Positions 37,331 to 45,049 of a DNA stretch of 64,000 bases are shown here, piece after piece. The DNA is from Flavobacteriaceae bacterium (GTDB lineage Bacteria; Bacteroidota; Bacteroidia; Flavobacteriales; Flavobacteriaceae). Made by a program: the position numbers and the translations under genes. How positions within the stretch are numbered: position 1 is the stretch's first letter; each line of letters begins with the position of its first letter. The notes under the pieces were generated by a model, which had not been told where the DNA came from, did not search any database, and worked only from the letters and a program-made list of their open reading frames with translations. The stretch covers positions 293,209-357,208 of the forward strand of contig JAIPBH010000001.1 of the NCBI GenBank assembly GCA_021739635.1, written 5' to 3'.

Positions 37331-37912
37331 ATGACCACCAACAACGACATATATTATATTAATTTAATTATTGAAGGCAACTCAAATGCATTTAGCGTTT
37401 TGGTTGACCGTTATAAAGATTTGGTATTTTCACTGGCGTTGAAAATGGTTAAGAATAGGGAAGAAGCAGAAGAAATTGCTCAAGACACTTTTGTTAAAGT
37501 TTTTAAGTCATTGAGCAAATTTAAAGGCGATTCAAAATTTTCAACTTGGATTTATAAGGTAACTTATAATACCTGTTTAGATAGATTAAAGAAAAACAAG
37601 CGAGAACAACACGTAGTTTCAATCGATGAGTTTAATTTAAATCAAATAAAAAGTCTAGATAATGCCCTTGATTTGATGGAAGCTGAAGAACGAAATAAAA
37701 CAATTCAAGATTGTATTAACCTTTTGCCAAGTGATGATGCCTTTTTGCTAACCTTATTTTATTTTGATGAACAATCTTTAGAAGAGATAGCTAAAGTTGT
37801 AGATTTAACTCCAAATAATGTAAAAGTAAAGTTGTTTAGAAGCCGAAAAAAACTGGCTACTATTTTAAAAGAACGATTAGAACCTGAAATAATTGAAGTA
37901 TATGAATCATAA
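37331..37912 (+). CDS. ECF-type RNA polymerase sigma factor (autoregulated)
   Basis: 193 residues from ATG 37331 (MTTNNDIYYINLIIEG). The ATG at 37313 gives six more residues but overlaps the promoter's -10 element, so it is probably not in the transcript. Region 2 (VLVDRYKDLVFSLALKMVKNREEAEEIAQDTFVKVFKSLSKFKGDSKFSTWIYKVTYN) and region 4 (LLPSDDAFLLTLFYFDEQSLEEIAKVVDLTPNNVKVKLFRSRKKL) are clear. The 3' end overlaps the downstream gene by 11 bp. Confidence 0.9.
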   Translation: MTTNNDIYYINLIIEGNSNAFSVLVDRYKDLVFSLALKMVKNREEAEEIAQDTFVKVFKSLSKFKGDSKFSTWIYKVTYNTCLDRLKKNKREQHVVSIDEFNLNQIKSLDNALDLMEAEERNKTIQDCINLLPSDDAFLLTLFYFDEQSLEEIAKVVDLTPNNVKVKLFRSRKKLATILKERLEPEIIEVYES

Positions 37913-38318
37913 TACAGATAAGCAAATAGAAAAATTGGTAGATAAAATAATGAAAGAAACATCTTTAGGATCTCCTTCTTTTAATTTTACTGATATGGTT
38001 ATGGCACAAGTTTTAGAAGTTAAAACAAGTCAGGTTACTGTTTATAAACCATTAATTTCAAAATGGATTTGGTATGTTATTTTTACCATTATGATTGGTT
38101 TAATTGTGTATTTAACTTTTAATGATTCAAAACCTGCTTCAATTGGATGGTTTGATAAATTAAACTTAAACACATTACCAAGTTTAAATTTTTCAAAAGC
38201 AATTGAGAATGTTCATTTTTCAAAAACTTCAGTTTATGCTTGTGTTTTATTAACGGTGATGCTTTTTATACAAATTCCAATTTTAAAACATTATTTGAAT
38301 AAAAAATTGGAAGTATAA
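37902..38318 (+). CDS. Probable anti-sigma factor, two-helix membrane protein
   Basis: 138 residues from ATG 37902 (a TTG at 37893 would add three). Cytoplasmic N-terminus (NTDKQIEKLVDKIMKETSLGSPSFNFTDMVMAQV), a membrane helix (about 48-67), a short periplasmic part and a second helix (about 108-126). Overlap with the sigma gene by 11 bp suggests coupled translation. Anti-sigma role is inferred from context; no known ASD motif. Confidence 0.6.
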   Translation: MNHNTDKQIEKLVDKIMKETSLGSPSFNFTDMVMAQVLEVKTSQVTVYKPLISKWIWYVIFTIMIGLIVYLTFNDSKPASIGWFDKLNLNTLPSLNFSKAIENVHFSKTSVYACVLLTVMLFIQIPILKHYLNKKLEV

Positions 38319-38344
38319 ATAAAACTTTAAATTGAGAAGAAACC

Positions 38345-39583
38345 TTAGTACCAGCGTTTCTTTTTCTTTTTTGAAGATTCACTTTTTCTGCCTTTTTTGT
38401 ATTTGCTTTTTCCAGGAGTTTTATGAATCTCTTTTTTTGCTTTTGGATCTAAAGGATATGGATGCTCTTCAATAACATCTATTTGAAGTTGAATAAGTTG
38501 TTGTATAGTTGCCACATAAGGTTTTTCATCAGCAGAACATAAAGAATATGATGTACCCGTTTTTCCAGCGCGAGCCGTTCTACCAATTCTATGTACATAG
38601 GTTTCGGGTATGTTTGGCAAATCAAAGTTAACTACAGCATCTAAATTATCAATATCAATACCACGAGCAGCTACATCGGTAGCAATTAGGATATTAACCT
38701 CTTTATTTTTAAATTGGTTTAAAGCAGCTTGTCTGTCATTTTGGGTTTTATCGCCATGTAAACTAACTACTTTATAGTTGTTTTTTAAAAGAGTTTGTTC
38801 TAATTTATCAACTCCAAATTTGGTGCGTCTAAAAATAATAATACTGCCTTTTATGGTATTTCTTAGTAAATGTAAACACAATTCTATTTTGTTCTTTTTT
38901 GGCACATAATACAATACTTGATTAACGTTTATTGAAGTAGATGAATTTGCAGCGACTTCTACACGCTCAGGATTTGTTAAAATAGTATTTGCTAATTGTT
39001 CAACTTTATAAGGAATAGTTGCCGAAAACAACAAAATTTGTTTTTCTTTTGGGCATAAACGTTCTATTTTTTTTACATCATCAATAAAACCCATGTCAAG
39101 CATTAAATCGGCTTCATCTAAAACTAAGGTTTCAATAAAGTCAAGGTTTATAACATCTTGTTTATGTAAATCAAGTAAACGTCCAGGTGTAGCAATTAAA
39201 ATATCAACACCTTTTTTTAGAATATCTATTTGAGGTTCAATGGATGTGCCACCAAAAACTACGGTAGTTCTTAAGTTAGTGTAGGTGCAATACTTTTGAA
39301 AATTTTCATCAATTTGAACTGCCAATTCTCGTGTAGGGCTTACTACTAAAGCACGTATTTTTTTACCACGTTTTGAGGCATCTTGCTTATCAAACAATTG
39401 TTGTAAAATGGGTAAAGCAAAGGCGGCAGTTTTGCCCGTTCCGGTTTGAGCAGAGACAATCACATCTTTTTTTGCCAATACTAAAGGGATGGTTTTTTCC
39501 TGTACCAAAGTTGGGTTGTCATAACCAGCTTCGGCAACGGCTCTTAAAATGGGTCTGTTAAGTTGTAAGTCTTTAAATGACAT
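38345..39583 (-). CDS. DEAD-box RNA helicase
   Basis: 412 residues from ATG 39583 (MSFKDLQLNRPILRA). The longer frame to 39664 is rejected because a TATCTTTG promoter box lies at 39600-39607. Motifs: Q-motif GYDNPTLVQ, I AQTGTGKT, Ia PTRELA, II DEAD, III SAT, V ATDVAARGID, VI HRIGRTARAG; a basic C-terminal tail (KSKYKKGRKSESSKKKKKRWY). Unwinds or remodels RNA. Resembles RhlE-type helicases. Confidence 0.93.
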   Translation of the reverse strand: MSFKDLQLNRPILRAVAEAGYDNPTLVQEKTIPLVLAKKDVIVSAQTGTGKTAAFALPILQQLFDKQDASKRGKKIRALVVSPTRELAVQIDENFQKYCTYTNLRTTVVFGGTSIEPQIDILKKGVDILIATPGRLLDLHKQDVINLDFIETLVLDEADLMLDMGFIDDVKKIERLCPKEKQILLFSATIPYKVEQLANTILTNPERVEVAANSSTSINVNQVLYYVPKKNKIELCLHLLRNTIKGSIIIFRRTKFGVDKLEQTLLKNNYKVVSLHGDKTQNDRQAALNQFKNKEVNILIATDVAARGIDIDNLDAVVNFDLPNIPETYVHRIGRTARAGKTGTSYSLCSADEKPYVATIQQLIQLQIDVIEEHPYPLDPKAKKEIHKTPGKSKYKKGRKSESSKKKKKRWY

Positions 39584-39599
39584 GAATGATAATTTGCTG

Positions 39600-39607
39600 C
39601 AAAGATA
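39600..39607 (-). promoter_or_regulatory. Helicase gene -7 box TATCTTTG
   Basis: Read on the minus strand, TATCTTTG followed by CA, 17 bp before the ATG at 39583. Confidence 0.55.
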
Positions 39608-39699
39608 CATAAAAGTTGAATGGCTAATTTTTAATATATTTTTAAGGTATTTGGTTGAAAACATTTTCTAATTTTACCATTCAATTATAATTTTCATCC

Positions 39700-40557
39700 A
39701 TGGTACAATACAACCCAAAAGACTGGATAGTTTTTATTTTTAAATTTCACAAATCGGATACCTTTCGCAAACTCATTCCTATGATGATTTTTATCGGGCT
39801 CTATACCTATGGCGTTGGATATTTGGAGCTTGAATATTGGAAACTGTCTGAACAAAACCATTTATCAAACATTACCGTTATGCACAGTATGTTGGGTTTT
39901 GTTATTTCGTTATTGTTGGTGTTTAGAACCAATACTGCTTACGACCGCTGGTGGGAAGGTAGAAAACTTTGGGGTGCATTGGTAAATAACAGTCGAAATT
40001 TAGCCATGAAACTGAGTGTTATTTTAAAAGAAGAGCACGATAGGGCGTATTTTAGAAAACTCATTCCAGGCTATGCTTCTATACTTTCTAAACATTTAAC
40101 CGATGTAGAAACCAGTTTGCAATTGTATGAAGGTATTGATTTAGACCACCATAAGCACCGACCAAACCAAGTGGCTACCATGATGTTTAAAAAAATTAAC
40201 GATTTACATGAACAACATAAAATTTCTGGCGACCAACTTATTTTTTTAAATACTGAATTACAATCGTTTACCGATATTTGTGGGGCTTGCGAGCGGATTA
40301 AAAACACGCCTATTCCATACTCTTACAGTGCGTTTATTAAAAAATTCATCTTTTTTTATATCATGACTTTGCCTTTTGGTTACGTATTTAGCTTAGGGTA
40401 TTATTCGATACCTGTTGTTATTTTTATTTTTTATGTATTAGCAAGTTTAGAGCTAATTGCCGAAGAAATTGAAGACCCTTTTGGCTTTGATGCCAACGAC
40501 TTACCTATTGAAAAGATTTCGGCAAATATTAAAAAGCATGTGGAGGAAATAATTTAG
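39700..40557 (+). CDS. Bestrophin-like chloride channel protein
   Basis: 285 residues with bestrophin features: RTNTAYDRWWEGRKLWGALVNNSRNLA (about 77-103), membrane helices near 24-42, 61-79, 210-232 and 236-252, and the acidic EEIEDPFGFDANDLPI near the end. Family members form anion channels; bacterial ones may carry other ions. Local GC (about 38% in the stretch I counted) is higher than in neighbours, shared with the radical SAM gene after it. Confidence 0.88.
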   Translation: MVQYNPKDWIVFIFKFHKSDTFRKLIPMMIFIGLYTYGVGYLELEYWKLSEQNHLSNITVMHSMLGFVISLLLVFRTNTAYDRWWEGRKLWGALVNNSRNLAMKLSVILKEEHDRAYFRKLIPGYASILSKHLTDVETSLQLYEGIDLDHHKHRPNQVATMMFKKINDLHEQHKISGDQLIFLNTELQSFTDICGACERIKNTPIPYSYSAFIKKFIFFYIMTLPFGYVFSLGYYSIPVVIFIFYVLASLELIAEEIEDPFGFDANDLPIEKISANIKKHVEEII

Positions 40558-40671
40558 ATGTCGTTTAACTTTATTTATATGAAATTCTTTTAATGTTTTA
40601 TATCAGTCCTGATAACTATCACGATAAACGAAGTTAGGTTTATTTTCTGATAAATTCAAACAAAAAAACTT

Positions 40672-42882
40672 TTACAACATCAACAACCCATGTTCTCGTA
40701 AAACCATCATTGGTTTTGAAAACCAAAACAATTCAAAATCTTCAAATTGGGTTTCAAAATGTTTTTTTAATTCTGAAAAGGATAGTAGTTGTGGGTTATT
40801 CGGACTTAACTTTTCCAATACATTTAAAAACCAAGTGCCATGATGTTTATCTAAAGTGATTGTAAAGGTATCCGAGGTGCTATGGAAAGTGGCTTGTAAC
40901 GTATAATACGTATGTCCTTTTTTGGTTTTGGAAGTTTCTGTTACCAAAGGTTTGGTGCCCAACCACAGTATTTTAGCCGTGGGTTTGATATTGAAATGTA
41001 TATTAGTTTCTAAACAATTATGGATATAATCGGGTTGAATCGTGGTTTTTGGGATTTTAAAATCAAACCATTCTTCCAAGGGCAATTCAAAGCCAATACC
41101 GTGCATGTAATTAAAAAGCGACTTTTTTAATCCGAAACTAAATTGGTTATGGTCTATGCCCGTGGTGTCTGTAAATTCAATATCGTTATTGGCAAACATA
41201 ATGGTTTTGGTGTTTGGGATGATGTGGTATTCGGATGGATTCAATCCAATCGGGCTGTGAGCCGTTAAAGCGAATTGATGCCAAAACCCCGATTGCAACA
41301 CGCCGATTTCAAAGAGTTGACGCACCATTTCTAAACTATCAATCGTTTCCTGTATGGTTTGCGTGGGGTAGCCATACATTAAATAAGCGTGCACTATGAT
41401 GTTGGCTTCGGTAAAATTTCGGGTGACTTGAGCCACTTGTTCCACAGTCACGCCTTTATCTATCAACTCCAATAACCTATCGGAAGCGACTTCCAATCCG
41501 CCAGAAACCGCAATACAACCTGAGGCCTTCAATAACAAACACAAATCTTTCGTGAAGTTTTTTTCAAACCGAATGTTGGTCCACCAGGTTACTGTAAGTT
41601 CTCGTTTTAATATTTCAAGTGCCAGCGCTTTCATTAACGATGGAGGCGCTGCTTCATCAACAAAATGGAAACCAGTTTCATTGGTTTGGGCTATAAGTTG
41701 TTCCATGCGGTCAACTAAAAGTGTCGCAGCAATGGGCTCGTAGATTTTGATATAATCTAACGAAATATCGCAAAACGTGCATTTGCCCCAATAGCAACCG
41801 TGCGCCATGGTGAGTTTGTTCCATCGGCCATCGCTCCACAAACTGTGCATGGGGTTGGCAATTTCTATGACTGAGATATATTTATCTAACTGTAAATCGG
41901 AATAATCTGGTGTGCCAACGGCGCTTTGTTTATAATCTGGTTTGGTGCTGTTGTTTTTATAAATGACTTGTCCGTTTTCTAAGAGGAATGTGCGTTTGAA
42001 GGATATGGCTTCTTTTTCAGCACTTCGACTGCGCTCAGTGTGACAGGCGTTTTCGTAGAGTAATTGAATTGGTAATTCGCCATCATCCAGCGTAATAAAA
42101 TCGAGAAAATCAAAAACTCTAGCGTCTGTAACCGATCGTAATTCGGTATTTGGGAAACCACCACCCATCGCAATTTTTATGTTGGGGTAATTGGCTTTTA
42201 TATATTGGGCGCATCGAAAGGCACTGTATAAATTTCCTGGAAACGGCACTGAAAAACAAACCAATTTGGGTTGCATGGTTTTTAATGTTTCTTCAAGAAT
42301 TTTTAAAGTAATGTTATCAATATATGTGGGTTGACCTTGTAATTGTTTGTATAATGCATCAAACGAATTGGCACTTTGACCTAAGCGTTCGGCATACCGA
42401 CTAAACCCAAAATTATCATCTATGCATTCTACAATAAAATCTGATAAATCTTCCAAATACAAGGTGGCTAAATGTTTTGCTTTATCTTGCATGCCCATAG
42501 AACCAAAAGCCCAATCGAGGTCGTCTAATTGGTTGAAACGCGACGCTTGTGGTAAAAAAGTATCTTTACAAATGTGTCTGGCAAAGGTTGGTTTTTTGCC
42601 TTGTAAAAAGCTAATTACATCATCTAAAGGTTGTATATAAGCATCTCTTAAAGTATAAATTCTTTGAGCATTTTCAGAAATGATGCAGTTGTTTTTAGAC
42701 GCCAATTCAAAAAGCTCTTCAAATGTTTTTTTGGAAAATAATTCTAAAATCACTTCAATACCTAAATCCATTTGAAAAGACGATATGTTTTTAGTATTTA
42801 AAAACCCTTTTAAATAGCAAGTCGCAGGATAGGGCGTATTTAATTGCGTAAACGGCGGCGTGATGAGTAAAAGGTCTTTCAA
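40672..42882 (-). CDS. B12-binding-type radical SAM protein
   Basis: 736 residues. N-terminal B12-binding-like domain (LLLITPPFTQLNTPYPATCYLKGFL; CFSVPFPGNLYSAFRCAQYI; KIAMGGGFPNTELR), radical SAM core around residues 345-560 with cysteines Cys363, Cys368 and Cys371 (GCYWGKCTFC; the first gap is four rather than three residues), GYPTQTIQETIDSLE, and a C-terminal domain. Role unknown: methyltransferase or RiPP-type modification are possibilities. Residues about 279-288 come from a repeat inserted in frame. Confidence 0.85.
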   Translation of the reverse strand: MKDLLLITPPFTQLNTPYPATCYLKGFLNTKNISSFQMDLGIEVILELFSKKTFEELFELASKNNCIISENAQRIYTLRDAYIQPLDDVISFLQGKKPTFARHICKDTFLPQASRFNQLDDLDWAFGSMGMQDKAKHLATLYLEDLSDFIVECIDDNFGFSRYAERLGQSANSFDALYKQLQGQPTYIDNITLKILEETLKTMQPKLVCFSVPFPGNLYSAFRCAQYIKANYPNIKIAMGGGFPNTELRSVTDARVFDFLDFITLDDGELPIQLLYENACHTERSRSAEKEAISFKRTFLLENGQVIYKNNSTKPDYKQSAVGTPDYSDLQLDKYISVIEIANPMHSLWSDGRWNKLTMAHGCYWGKCTFCDISLDYIKIYEPIAATLLVDRMEQLIAQTNETGFHFVDEAAPPSLMKALALEILKRELTVTWWTNIRFEKNFTKDLCLLLKASGCIAVSGGLEVASDRLLELIDKGVTVEQVAQVTRNFTEANIIVHAYLMYGYPTQTIQETIDSLEMVRQLFEIGVLQSGFWHQFALTAHSPIGLNPSEYHIIPNTKTIMFANNDIEFTDTTGIDHNQFSFGLKKSLFNYMHGIGFELPLEEWFDFKIPKTTIQPDYIHNCLETNIHFNIKPTAKILWLGTKPLVTETSKTKKGHTYYTLQATFHSTSDTFTITLDKHHGTWFLNVLEKLSPNNPQLLSFSELKKHFETQFEDFELFWFSKPMMVLREHGLLML
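42020..42046. repeat. HTERSRS-type repeat inserted in the radical SAM gene
   Basis: GCACTTCGACTGCGCTCAGT followed by GTGACAG. Read in the gene it translates as CHTERSRSAE; in the opposite frame as VTLSAVEV, the well-known translations of a repeat found throughout flavobacterial intergenic DNA. Here it sits in frame in a coding gene, in a linker before residue 290. Confidence 0.75.
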
Positions 42883-43138
42883 AATGATGTATTAAAATTT
42901 AAAGCAAATATAATTTAAAACTTGTATTTGCATGAAATTGAAGAAACGTGTTATTGCTTTATTTGAAATGACCTTGTTTTTGTTTTTGTTATTGAAGCTG
43001 AAATTCTTATTAAGCATGAAAAAATGAGTTTTTATTACTAGGAGAAATGAAAAAGTACTCTCAAGAAACAAAGAGATTGCCGCATCATGCCAGAAAAATC
43101 ATAATTTGCAATAATGTACATATAATTGATTTATAGTT
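42883..43138. other. Intergenic stretch without a convincing gene
   Basis: 256 bp of AT-rich DNA before the repeat at 43139. A 23-codon frame follows AGGAG near 43038, but with poor spacing and no known match, so it is not annotated. The downstream dus gene ends at 43232. Confidence 0.6.
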
Positions 43139-43223
43139 TGCGTTAGGGATAGCAGTGGAAAGCCCGCAGTGAGGTACGAACGAGGACTTGTAACGTATAG
43201 CCCGACCTTTTTAGGGAACGCCC
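43139..43223. repeat. GC-rich structured intergenic repeat element
   Basis: 85 bp of about 54% GC, against a background near 32%. Ends GCGTT (43140-43144) and AACGC (43217-43221) pair; between them are AAGCCCGCAGTGAGG, GGACTTG and ATAGCCCGACC. I recognise this as an element repeated in many flavobacterial genomes (GCGTTAGGGAT...AGCCCGACC...GGGAACGCCC). Probably a folded RNA or REP-like repeat. Confidence 0.7.
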
Positions 43224-43231
43224 AAAAATGG

Positions 43232-44179
43232 TTACTTCTCGTTATTTAAAATTTCGGCAACGGCTTGTGTATATGCTCTGGGATTACTGACTTTTTTGAT
43301 TTTTTTATAGGTTTTTTGAGGATTTGAAAACGACTGAGAAAAGTATTCCCAAAAGCCTAACATTTTCATTTTAATGGGTGTTGGTCCAGAAAGTGCTGCA
43401 TCATACTCCTGATAAATAGTATCATGAAACGCACTAAAAATTTTCCATCTGTTTGCAGGATATTCTGTGGTATTGTTTTTTATCATATTTGGTAAAAATG
43501 GGTCTGCAATGAGGCCACGTCCAATCATAAAATGGTCAATACTTGGAAATCGGTTTTGCATGTCTTTAAACTTGGCAACCGTAGTAATGTCGCCATTATA
43601 ATATAGCTTATGTTTAGTGTTATTTACACAACGTTGAAATGCTTCCAGATTAACGGGCCCTTTATAAAGTTGTTTTCCAATACGCGCATGTATGGCAATG
43701 TTTTTAAGCGGATATTTGTCTAGAATAGGGAATACTTCTAGAATTTCATCTGGATTTTCGTAACCCATACGCATTTTCATGGAAACAATAACATCTGTTT
43801 CATTATGTGCACGATTTAGTATGTGGTTAATTTTTTGAGGATTGCATATAAGACCAGAACCCATGCCTTGTTTGGTAACCATTGGGTATGGGCAACCTAA
43901 ATTCCAGTTTAGTTCTTTGTAGCCTAATTCTCTAATATATTTAATCACAAACAGAAACTCATCGGCATCATTGGTCATAACTTGTGGGATGACCTCTAAT
44001 GTGGTATTGTTTTCGGGTAATAAATCACGTTGGTAGGATGATTTAATCACCATTTTTCCATCTAAGCGAATATATGGAGCGTAAAATGTGTCAATACCTC
44101 CAAAGTATTTGTTAAAGGCATTTCGAAACCTAAAATCGGTAAAGCCTTGTAATGGAGACGATAAAAGTGTAACGCTCAT
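43232..44179 (-). CDS. tRNA-dihydrouridine synthase
   Basis: 315 residues, TIM barrel with FMN. MSVTLLSSPLQGFTDFRFRNAF, substrate/catalytic NLGCPYPMVTKQGMGSGL (catalytic Cys in LGCPYP), VSMKMRMGY, AIHARIGKQLY, YNGDI and MIGRGLIADPFLP. Reduces uridine to dihydrouridine in tRNA D-loops. Which Dus subtype is not certain. The repeat element lies just beyond its 3' end. Confidence 0.9.
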   Translation of the reverse strand: MSVTLLSSPLQGFTDFRFRNAFNKYFGGIDTFYAPYIRLDGKMVIKSSYQRDLLPENNTTLEVIPQVMTNDADEFLFVIKYIRELGYKELNWNLGCPYPMVTKQGMGSGLICNPQKINHILNRAHNETDVIVSMKMRMGYENPDEILEVFPILDKYPLKNIAIHARIGKQLYKGPVNLEAFQRCVNNTKHKLYYNGDITTVAKFKDMQNRFPSIDHFMIGRGLIADPFLPNMIKNNTTEYPANRWKIFSAFHDTIYQEYDAALSGPTPIKMKMLGFWEYFSQSFSNPQKTYKKIKKVSNPRAYTQAVAEILNNEK

Positions 44180-44229
44180 AATCTTTTTTGGTTGAGCAAA
44201 GATAGAAGAAAAATTAGGAGCTAAAGAAC

Positions 44230-44871
44230 CTATATGGTTTTAATATATGAGCTAAATAATACTCTTTTTTTAGGCGGAATGGCTTCACTATTTGCAACAA
44301 TTTTTAATAAGTTTTGGTCTTTATTTTTAGAATGAACTAAACGAAATAGGTTTGCAACAGAAATGCTATTTTCAAGTCTTTTAACTAAAATAAAAGTATC
44401 ATGAAAATTGACATAACCTTCTTCAAGAATACTTAAGTAAGTGCCACCAAAACCATGTTCGATAAATTGTTTAAGCACGGTTTGTGTGCCAAATTTATAT
44501 CCTAATTTATAACAAGGTTCTCTGTATTGAGAAATTTGTACCAATGCTTCACCAACTTTATAGATATCGCCTAAATAAACCTGTGTTTCATCAAACCCAG
44601 AAACGGTTAAGTTTTCGCCGAACATACCCCAATTCCATTCTAAATTTGGATATAGGTTTTTCCAGTAAGGATATTGTTCTGCAGAAAACATATAGCATGC
44701 TTTATAAAAACCACCATGATGAATGCGGTCTGTTACTTCGTCATGTTTCACATCGGCTTTGCCTATAAAAATTGGGCTGTTTGTTGGTGTTTTATAAATA
44801 CCCGTGGTTTCTTCTTTTCCGTTCCAAATAATGGTGGTTGGATTGGCTAGATTTGTTGAGATGATTTTCAT
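44230..44871 (-). CDS. MOSC domain protein
   Basis: 213 residues of the YiiM type: TGIYKTPTNSPIFIGKADVKHDEVTDRIHHGGFYKACYMFSAEQYPYW, WGMFGENLTVSGFDE, VQISQYREPCYKLGYKFG (conserved Cys). MOSC proteins bind molybdenum cofactor; YiiM reduces N-hydroxylated compounds. C-terminal helices follow. Alone in its locus, 50 bp upstream of dus on the same strand. Confidence 0.88.
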   Translation of the reverse strand: MKIISTNLANPTTIIWNGKEETTGIYKTPTNSPIFIGKADVKHDEVTDRIHHGGFYKACYMFSAEQYPYWKNLYPNLEWNWGMFGENLTVSGFDETQVYLGDIYKVGEALVQISQYREPCYKLGYKFGTQTVLKQFIEHGFGGTYLSILEEGYVNFHDTFILVKRLENSISVANLFRLVHSKNKDQNLLKIVANSEAIPPKKRVLFSSYIKTI

Positions 44872-44976
44872 CTGTTAATATTTATTGTTTTTTAGAGGTG
44901 AGATGGAGTTCGCCCATTCTCATATTGGTTGGTGTCAACTTAATTATTATGGCTCATTTCATAAAATAAAAGTAAT

Positions 44977-45012
44977 AAAAAAACCACTTTGATTTAGCAA
45001 AGTGGTTTTTAT
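44977..45012. terminator. htpG terminator (bidirectional)
   Basis: AAAAACCACTTTG (44979-44991) pairs with CAAAGTGGTTTTT (44998-45010), 13 bp, 6-nt loop, 39 bp after the htpG stop. Confidence 0.8.
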
Positions 45013-45049
45013 ATATTAAAGATAGCTGAATATTAATCAGCAAGACTGC

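Noticed and set aside
43038-43140. 23-codon frame after AGGAG before the GC-rich repeat
   Set aside because: The site is too close to the ATG and the peptide matches nothing; best seen as relic or chance.
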